The notes under the pieces: model-generated | The model's input: only the letters and a program-made list of their open reading frames with translations | Databases searched by the model: none | Told to the model about the DNA's origin: nothing | Translations under genes and position numbers: made by a program | Shown here: piece by piece, positions 55,341-64,000 of the stretch | How the letters are laid out: each line of letters opens with the position of its first letter | Numbering within the stretch: position 1 is the first letter of the stretch | Source: Gnetum montanum | Lineage: Eukaryota; Streptophyta; Gnetopsida; Gnetales; Gnetaceae | DNA: 64,000 nucleotides | Direction of reading: 5' to 3' | NCBI GenBank assembly: GCA_015680685.1 | Contig: MNCI01024326.1 | Location: 177,911-241,910 of the forward strand

Positions 55341-56029
55341 CCTTGATCCAGTTGGAAACAACATGAGTTAGAATGACTGTGCAAATCTAAGGTAGCACTT
55401 GGTTTGAAGGGTTGTCGAAGGTATTGGATGCAAAAGATGAGGGTGCTAGAGATGTAGGGCAATCAGCCAGACTAGGTTGTGAGAGCTAAATAGGATTGTT
55501 GGGTCGAAAGAAGGGTCTTTTCCTTGATCAATTGTCTAGACCACTAGGTTGAAAAATTGGTTGTGAGTGTACAACCCTTGTAGCATTTTGTTGTTACAGT
55601 TATGAATGAATCTCACCTTGCATGGATGGAGCATAAGGTAATTGGGTTAAAGATGGAGGTGTATGTGTAGAGGAATGTAGAGGATGATATGGATATGGAT
55701 ATGGGTTTTTTCCTTGAGTAGATGGTGAATGTGTTTGACGATACTCTAGAGGGTAATAGTGATGCTAGAATGATGTATGACTTGCAAAACTTCTAGGGGA
55801 GATAGGTTGCTAAACATAGTATATGGATTTGGTTTTCTATAAGGATATTGTTGCCTTGGTGGTGGCATTCCCCATGATTGTGGTTGGTACCACTATTGGT
55901 ATTGTTCATAAGATTGTGGAGAAGTTTCACTTGGGTAGTAAGCTTGTTGTTATTGGTGGAACTACCTTGGATTTCCTTGAGGATAAGGCAATCGTCTTGT
56001 TGCTTTCCTTCATGCTAATCAAGGATTCA

Positions 56030-57847
56030 ATGCCTACACCCTAGACTCTTGTAAGTGTGACTTCACTGGGCAACATCCCTTTGGATGTTTATATTAACAG
56101 ATGTCACAATCTATTTCATCATCAAAGTTAGTTTTCACAACTTCCTCTATGGAAAAATCTTTTCCCTTACCTCTTTGGTAGGCATGTTCAACTTCTTGTT
56201 ACCTCCTATGATTATGATCACTATTTTGCTCTTTGGATTCCTTAGTGATCTTCATGGCTGTTTGAAATTTCTCATCCAAATAGTCCCATAATTTATCAAC
56301 CTTTTCTAAAATTTCAGAAATAGATTTTTGGATGGAAAAAGTTTTCCTATTCATCACTTCATCAAGTGGTGCCTCCTCCTCATCACAAAATCAAACCTCT
56401 CATTTTTTGATGGAAGGATCTCTATTATACTCTTTAGCACTTTCCCTTTTTCATAGCTTACCTTCTTCTTTTTTTGCTTTCTTAATTAGCCTTTGGATCT
56501 AATGAGCTCTTAGCTTAGACAATGTCCCTTAGGTGTACACCCCAAGGGTTCTTCTAGTTTCTGCTCTAAGCCCATCTATGATGTGGCAAAGTTGTTCCCT
56601 CTGAAAATAATCATGGCCAAGGCATCAATGTAAGAGTGAATAATATCTACCCATGGTAGTATCCAAGGGTTCATGTGTTTCCTATTTCTAGCCTTGGATT
56701 TGCCTTCTCAGATTAGACACTTTGGAGTACGTCTAGTATTTTTCATTAAACAACTCTAACATGGTACTCCATCAATGAATGGATTCTAGCTCTAAAGACT
56801 GGTACCAATGTTTAGCTTCCTTAATGAGTATCCTTGGGAAAAGCTTGAGTTTCTACCATTCATTCTCTATGTTTTGTAATACACAGGCATCATAAAAAGC
56901 TTGTAGATGTGTTTGCAGATCAATGTTGTATCCCCCTCAAATCTTGGAATATTGTTCATGTCTAGGTGGTTTATTCGACTAGCTTTAATATGCCTAGTTG
57001 GGATTTTAATTTCCTTTATAATTTTGAGCATACTTCAAGTTGCTAATAGAAGTTCATCATCATCATTGCATCAATGCTGCCAATGATGGTTTCAGCCACC
57101 CCTTTGATTTTGATGGCCTTCATGGTCACTATTATCTTGCTGATCACCTTCATCATGATTGTTTTGATGGCAGCTTTCATGAGAATTGTCAAATGAAGAG
57201 GAATGTTTGGAATCGAATGAAAAGGATGAAGAGGAAGGTGGACTACCACTACCACTGTGGTGTCTACCACCACTCTTACACTTATTACAATCATCATCCT
57301 TAGATCCCTTATTATTGTGATGCTTGCCTGAGTCCCTACCTTGGCTATCACTTTTTCCTAAACCTAATTTATGAATAGCCGATAACAGATTTAGGTTCAC
57401 ACCCTCATCAGTAGTATTAGGAGGTGGACAATCCTCATGTTAAGAACCTTCAAAGGAAGTATCCTCATTGTCATCTTGATCTAGTAGGAACAAGGGGTTA
57501 GTGATATGTTTCCCCTTTATAGCATCGTGGAGCTTCTTGTGATGTTTATCTTGTTTGCATGGTGTTTTAGTGGGATAGTAGTTTCAAGTATCATAACCAT
57601 CTACAACATATTCTTGATCAATATCTGCTATACCTAAATTATTAAGGATTTTTAATAGCATCTCGGGCACAGATCTATTAGGGGACAAGATGATGTTGTC
57701 CTCCATATCATGTCATCGCATTTGTTCATCCTGATGTAGGATGAAGATGAAGTTTGACACAAACTCATATGGATGAGTATATACCATCTTGCACTCTTGT
57801 GGGACTAGTGGTTGGGTATCTTTGTGCTTGTGAGAATAAGAAGACAT
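56030..57847 (-). pseudogene. G6: gag, broken
   Basis: Start at the ATG complementary to 57845-57847 (MSSYSHKHKDTQPLVPQECK). N-terminal domain (MVYTHPYEFVSNFIFILHQD), then the hydrophilic Ser/His/Asp-rich linker, open in 57092-57400 (SGKHHNNKGSKDDDCNKCKS, SGSPPSSSSFSFDSKHSSSF), the Gag core (56560-56900), helical and basic segment (56200-56330) and zinc motif 56072-56107 reading CDIC, stop, YKHPKGC. The open frames on the opposite strand at 57040-57303 are shadows of the low-complexity linker. Confidence 0.8.
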
Positions 57848-57983
57848 TTTGCAAAATAAAATAAAATTATCAATGTGCTTTTATAATTTTATGTATAGTG
57901 GGAATGATATTGACCTTGAGGTTCATATAATGATATTAATGATATTTACTTAAACCTAAATAGCACATGTTTCAAAAACAAAG

Positions 57984-58001
57984 TTCCTAGAAATGGTACT
58001 A
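57984..58001 (-). other. G6: decayed primer-binding site
   Basis: TTCCTAGAAATGGTACTA on the plus strand, one base from the LTR, matches the tRNA-Asp 3' end at 10 of 18 positions; its position is that of the clear sites in G4 and G5. Confidence 0.5.
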
Positions 58002-58002
58002 A

Positions 58003-58927
58003 TCATGAGTGGAGAGGTACCCCTACGTTCAACCATACAAATCACAAAGCATTTACATGCGATGCGATCGAATTTTGTGGACTTTATTGTTTCCTGTGCA
58101 CTACTCCTTTCAGAAGTGAATCTTGTCTTAAGGTTAATCATTGTCTTCCCAATTATACTTGTGACATACGTTGATATGGTTAAGTGTAATCGAGCCATCC
58201 AATATTTAGCATTTTATGTTTTATAGTTTGGTGCTCAAAATGTAGAAAAAAGGAATTGAATTAACTAAACTAAATTAACTAATTAACTAGCATTTAACTA
58301 TTCCTAAGATAAGCATCCAATACCACTTTCTATACATGTCCTGAACCCACATATCCGTTAGTGGATGATCGAGCACTATGCTACTAGATGTACCAAGTAA
58401 TAACATTGCTAGGATTACCAAGTGAATACGTGTTACACTTAAAGTAGTTGTACTTATGTATGTAATCTATCTTGCTTAATTGCCTCATTATCGTAATAAC
58501 TGGAAAATATTTAATAACTAATTTAAAACATTTAATAAATAATTAAAATCATTAAATGCATAAATCTATCTAAAGTGTTGTAGGATTGATCAAAAAGCTC
58601 ATTTTTATTGCCGCACATACTATCATGCTCAGGTACAATACTACTTGAATAAAGATATGTATACTCAATGACTCCTACTACGGGCACTTGGGGAAAATAT
58701 TCTAACCTTCAAATGGAAAAATTGCAAGAACTTCACTACAACTACATTCTCTCATTGCCATAAATGTAGTTGCAAGTGCGTATTTATAGCTAAAAATCAA
58801 CACTGCATCAATAGGACCTCATTGACACATGGTAAGATGCATCAACTAGGCCTTGTCATTGAGGCCCAGTTGATGAGGCCACATCAATGAGGCCTCATTG
58901 ATGCAGCCAACTGAACATGACTCATCA
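58003..58927 (-). repeat. G6: 5' LTR (925 bp)
   Basis: Starts TCATGA (from TGATGA) beside the primer site and ends TCATCA at 58927. Matches the 50241 LTR throughout. TATA-like box on the minus strand at 58781-58788; TCAATGAGGCC-type array at 58800-58915. Confidence 0.88.
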
Positions 58928-58932
58928 CCAAG
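58928..58932 (-). repeat. G6: target-site duplication (CCAAG), right
   Basis: Identical to 50236-50240. Confidence 0.9.
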
Positions 58933-61900
58933 TACGAGTTACCAAACCATAAGAAAAACATTCAAATTTCAAAAATAAGATACAAGGAAGAAAATGCTCA
59001 AACTATCAAAACTTGTGGGAAACAAAGAATCTTAATGAACGTACGAAACCTATTAAATTTATTGACAAGATGAGCATAATAACATAAAATAAAAAGCCAA
59101 GTGTATGATACCTATACCTAAAATATAAGAAATAAGGAATTAGCACAAAAACATTATTCCCAAGAAATCATCATAGTGCATAAGTTACAAGAATACAAAC
59201 CTTGAAAATAGTGCATAGAAATCATACATTATTGTTTGTACAAAGCAAGATCCATTTTCAAGACAATACATGCTCATAACATAAATTTTAGCAAAACCCA
59301 CAATCCCATTGACATTGCACAATACCTAATAAGATAGAATTATAAGAGATAATGTCAAGAATCCTCACATGACAATGATGCACAAAAATTAAGAATACCA
59401 ATACACCAACAACCATGCATAAGCTTTTGCACATGAATACAAGAGTATATAATCCATGAATTTGCGAGTAAAATTCTACCACCATGAGACTCTAATTTTT
59501 TAACACTTCCATTTTAAATTGACTAATCCTTGTAGTACCCAATAGAATAGATCTATAAGGATTTTATAACAAAACTTTCATTGGTTCTAACCTATGCAAA
59601 ACTAATAGTTTCTTAAGAAAATCTAAGAGAAAGCTATTTCATACCTCACTTATCTCATGTAAAAGTTATTTTAATAAAATGCATTAAATAAAATACTAAA
59701 AACCTATGCTCTTCTATTTATAAAATCAAATTAATAAAATATCAATATGCTCAACCAATTAAAATTAACTTTTAAAAGGCCATAATCTACTTTCTTACAT
59801 ATCTAATAAAAATACCAAAAATAAAATTAATTAATTATTCACACATAACACATAACATACACACACATGTAGCTATAATTACGGAAGATACCCAAGCCAT
59901 GCCAAGTTCCATGAAATCCTACCAAACATTTTCAACCACATTAGTTCAATATCTATTCATCATATAAGTATGATATAATAAGCATTAATAAAATAAATGT
60001 CATAACTACAATGCCATAATACACACTATCATGCCATACAATATGTACAATGAAATTCATCATATATAAATATAAAAAAACACATTCAAACATAGATAAG
60101 AATGCTAATTTTAACATTAAAAAATGAGGATTGTAACACAATAAAATTTCTTCTAAAAAATTTATCACAAAATACACTTAAAAAATAAGTCAAGTTAATA
60201 ATAAAAAATAGTTAACATCTATGTAACAAATAGGATCCATAAAAAGGAATGAGAAAAACCAAAAATAACATAAGAAATGTCTCAGTAATTTGAAGAATCA
60301 ACATATTACTCAACTTCTCTCCTCACTCAAGATCCACCTCTTATCTCAAGAAAGGTTTAATGATGTATATCATAATAAAATTTCATATCTTCAAGGATTT
60401 GACTTTAAGAGATTCAAAATCAAGTTTCAAATTTCACAAGATTCAAGCCACAATTAAAGGATCAACCATCAAAAGAAGAGTTGTAATCATAATAAAATCA
60501 ATCAATTATGATTCCAAGATCCAAGGATTAAAACTTAAAAGGAGGGAGAGATATTAATATTAAATAATTAGATATGGAAGCTATATGAATAACAACATTA
60601 AAATCAATCTAAATGCATTAATTAAAGATTAAGATAAGAAGCATCAAGACAAGGATTAACATAAAGCATTTCAAGAAGACATCTCCATAATTATATCAAT
60701 GAAGAAGGGTATCATAGCTTTTGGGGTAATGCCCAAATTTTATCTATATCTTTTTAAAATCATTTCCATGATGTATTTGTTAGGAAGAAATGTTAGAAGC
60801 ATAAAAAAATTTAGCAAAAGTAAAATTAAGAAAAAAAATTTTAAACAGATGAGATCCAATCCTATACAATCTATAAACAGAGGCATTATCCTTAATGATA
60901 AATACACCACTTGAAAGAAGCAATTAAGTATTCTTGAAATAATGAGTGCTACACTTTTCTTTATTCTTTTAAGATCATTTCTCTATTTCTTTGTAGTCCT
61001 TCTTGATTCTACCATGTTTCTTAACTAAACTCTCATAAACACCCTTCCAATTTTGATATCACAATCTTGCGATATCTCTTGAGGGAATAAATCCTTACAA
61101 GTTACATCATAATGATCTCACAAAACTTTTAAAGAAGAATGATGAAGAATATTCGTTTGAATACTTTATTTTTTATGCAACTTTAATTTCTATGAAGAAT
61201 TTTTTCTAAAGGATCCTTTAATTTGCTTTATGTCTCAAAAAGTTCCTTATAATGTGTTTGTAGAAGTGTTTTCGCTAGTTTTGGATGTTGAATATCCAAA
61301 TATAATTTATTTATGTAGTTTTCTTCTAAATATATAATGAATTTTATGGTTATCATAAAGAAATAGATAGATTTACAAGTTTACGACTAGGATTATTTCA
61401 TTGTGATGAAGATTCATAAATACTTCATAACATTTGTCATGTATCTTGAAATTCCTATGTAAAATTTTTTTTGAGCAATTCTCACCTAGATTTAAGTATT
61501 TGAATAACAAATTTATGTAGGAGAATTCATAATCTGATTTACATGTACTCTAATTTCATGCTACCTTTATCTAATTTATTATTTTATTTTAAATAATTTC
61601 ATGTCTCTACATGTCTAAATCATAAATCCATATCATAATATTTTATATTTGAAATTTTGTTTCATGGATAGTAAAATTCCATGTTATGACATCTTTAAAA
61701 ATGTATATTTGTATACAATGATCCCATGTACCTAAGTATTCTAGAGCCTATCATTGCAAATATTTTTTCAATGATAAATTGACATGTTGTCACTTATCCC
61801 TGCTCTAATAACCTGAACTAAATGAAAATAAGGCATATTTAATAAGCCAAAAATTAAAGAGGACATGCATAGATATACTAATTACTATTGAATTAATAAC

Positions 61901-63238
61901 TAGGGATACCAAGATATATTATTTTTTCCCTATAGAGTTCTCAATTGAAGCAAATTATAAAGACTTGCACCCTATTTAACCCTTCCTTTACACTAACTCT
62001 AACAAAAAATATTTAAATTATATTAAAATATAGATGGGAAAAATCATGCTAGATGAAGAAATAAAGAACCTATAATAAATTGCAGGAAAAATCATAGTTT
62101 GTATGGTATGTCATAGAAAGTTAGATTAAATATAGATGAAAAACATGGTGTTAGATAGGAAAATGAAAGATCTATATTATACATTTAATTTGAGACATTG
62201 ATTGGATAGAAATCAACCTAAATGGTAAAATTTATTGAAAAAATATGATATTAACTTAAAATTTACTCTTAAGCTTTCATTTAACCACATCTTGGCTTTA
62301 TCCTAGTAAAATGAGTTAACTATAATTTAAGCTCTCATTAAGGTACAAATTCTCATTTAGATTTTAATTTTCAATTTTTCATGAAAATGGGTAATACACA
62401 ATGTGCTAAATTTCAAAATTCAAGAAAAAAAAATATAATAGATCTTATGTTGGTTGTGAAACTAATCATGTAATTTTTTTGGGAATTTAAACTTTAATTA
62501 ATGTTCAAATTATCATCTAAACTTTTTTAGGGTAGAGGCCAACAACCAACCTAAGAGGATTTTTCTTAGTCATAGTACATAATTTTTTTTGTGATAAAAT
62601 TAAGAGGGTACTTCTCAGTCATGGTAAATAATATAAATCAATCATAATTTAAGAGAGGAGGTGAGGAGTAGTTGTCTAGTCATAAAAATATTTGATTTTT
62701 TACAAAAGAAAAATATCCTTTTGCTTGAAATATAGATATATATAATAATAAGTATATAGCTAGTAATTATCAATTTGCATGAGAACAAGTAATAAAAAAA
62801 GTTTTAAAGTTCATCTCATGAACTAAAATTACATATAGGTTCAATTATTTAATTTAAAGTTGTTAAATATGTTTCAATAAGTTTCTTACATTCTATGAGT
62901 TAAATAATAGAATAAATCTACTTCAATGATAAAGTGTATACAAAATATTTTTTAAAGTAGTTTGTATGATTCCTTTCTTACTAATATATACTCTCAATTA
63001 TAGATCTTTTATATTTTTAATAGTTAAATGTAGAAATCTAATTAACCATGAAAGTTTTTCTTTTGTTAGTTATGTTACTATGAATATTTGATCTTACTCA
63101 TTTTATTTTGTATTATGCACATATGATTATATAACACATTATTCATGAAGCATTTATGATCCTATCCTAACCTAAGTCATAAGTCATATCACTTTTGATA
63201 TTTCATCATTAAATTGAAATTATAAGTTCATTTCTATT
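58933..63238. other. Unassigned AT-rich stretch (4.3 kb)
   Basis: I see no gene, no retrotransposon domain and no clear repeat structure. Short open frames on both strands (for example 59953-60177, 60360-60557, 60699-60914) are Lys/Ile/Asn-rich, as expected from AT-rich non-coding DNA. Confidence 0.4.
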
Positions 63239-64000
63239 TGATGAGTGGTGGAGTAATCCTATGTCCAATGATATAAATCACAAGTATTCATGCATGTTCC
63301 AATTGAATTCTATAAATCAGACTAGCTAGATGTCTTAAATAGCCAATGTTGAGATGCTGATCATTATTTTCTTGATGACACTTTTGTAGACTTAAGTTTT
63401 ATGGTTATGTATGATTAGAACATATGATTTCATTTTTATTGTTAAAATATTAGAAATGTTAAAATATTAAAATATAAAAGTAATTATGTTAATTTTGGAA
63501 AATAAATATAATCTAGCTTAGCATAGAGAATCTGTTCTTGACTTTCCATCCACATCCTAAACATGTGCTAATTCTACTAAGTTACCAAGTGTTTCACTGT
63601 TGGGTGTACCAAGTGATTCACTAATAGGATTGCCAAGTGTTGATACATTTGTACTCAAAATTGATTATACTCATGCAAATTTACTAGGTGCAATGGAATA
63701 AAGTATTTAACTAATTGCATAGAAAATAAAGGAACAATTAAAGTAAATTGCAAAAAAATAAATTAAAGTGCTAAGCCTAGTGTTGCAATGAATAGAATAA
63801 ATCTTGATTTCATTTTTTTCATGCAAGTTTGTCTAGGTATAATAAATACTTCAATGAAACTCTATACAATCTATTTAATTTACACTATAGGTACTTGGTA
63901 AGATAAATATTCTAATTTTCATAGGAGAAAGTTGAAAGAGTCTAGCTATACAATGATCCAAAGATGCCATAAATACAGTAGGTACATTCATTTATATAGG
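63239..64000 (-). repeat. G7: partial LTR of the same gypsy family
   Basis: Begins TGATGAGTGGTGGAGTAATCC and follows the LTRs of G5 and G6 through the 'aaattccatgga'-like segment, the CTATTCCCA-like and 'accaagtg' blocks, to a TATA-like box at 63991-63998. No primer site precedes it, so on the minus strand this is a 3' LTR or a solo LTR. It runs off the window before the U3 end. Confidence 0.8.

Larger units (their letters stand above)
50241..58927 (-). mobile_element. G6: full-length gypsy (Athila/Tat-type) retrotransposon
   Basis: An 8,687-bp minus-strand element: 5' LTR 58003-58927, decayed primer site, gag, protease, RT, RNase H, integrase, a short spacer (51137 to about 51700), 3' LTR 50241-51136 and perfect CCAAG target duplications. 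It is shorter than G4 mainly because the spacer is ~0.55 kb instead of ~1.9 kb. Coding regions carry stops and frameshifts, yet the integrase core (52353-52631) and RNase H (53186-53452) are each open for about 90 codons, so G6 is less decayed than G1. Confidence 0.92.

Noticed and set aside
57040-57303. His-rich 87-residue plus-strand frame and a 102-residue frame at 57043-57351
   Set aside because: Shadows of the low-complexity Ser/His linker of G6 gag, whose real frame is on the minus strand at 57092-57400.

Overview
The window looks like nuclear DNA of a large, repeat-filled seed-plant genome. A conifer or other gymnosperm is my best guess, but only a guess. It is AT-rich and almost wholly made of old, stop-riddled retrotransposons of plant lineages: Ty3/gypsy elements of the Athila/Tat type primed by tRNA-Asp, Ty1/copia fragments, and RTE-like and other LINE pieces. 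I see no complete host gene, no tRNA or rRNA gene and no CRISPR array. One 607-base N gap (24257-24863) and three single-N joins (15736, 34935, 47128) are assembly features.

Layout, left to right. 1-1080: unassigned. About 1080-8815: gypsy element G1 (minus; 5' LTR 7920-8815, gag, protease, RT, RNase H and integrase decayed, 3' LTR missing). It abuts a broken older relative, G2 (8816 to about 10240). About 11990-12975: a lone copia gag (C1, minus). 15433-15835: a LINE RT scrap (L1, minus). 15965 to about 19770: G3, an internally deleted gypsy element (plus) holding an inverted island. Its 3' LTR is cut off by copia element C2 (about 19780-22790, minus: LTR, gag, protease, integrase). About 22840-24256: an RTE-like LINE (L2) whose last ~500 bp are flipped. 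About 24864-30877: the least repetitive stretch, with a GC-richer island at 27400-28700 that could carry the 5' end of a host gene on the minus strand.

30883-40811: G4, a full-length gypsy element (plus) with both LTRs, primer-binding site, polypurine tract and a perfect 5-bp target duplication (TTTAG). 42145-49482: G5 (minus), with two LTRs and gag but nearly all of pol missing. 50241-58927: G6 (minus), full length with target duplication CCAAG. 58933-63238: AT-rich DNA with nothing recognisable. 63239-64000: part of one more LTR of the family (G7).

How the parts relate. All gypsy copies share TGATGA...TCATCA LTR ends, a decayed tRNA-Asp primer site, a Gag with a Ser/His/Asp-rich linker and a short zinc motif (CX2CX3HX3C), and a non-coding spacer between pol and the 3' LTR. 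No copy encodes a full set of working enzymes. G1 keeps the FMDD motif of RT, G6 has FMDE, and G4 has lost this part. G5 and G3 form a pol-less subfamily that could only have moved by using proteins of relatives. The most informative signals are the shared stop codon in the Gag zinc motif of three copies, the conserved block in the non-coding spacer, the inverted island in G3 and the flipped LINE end.
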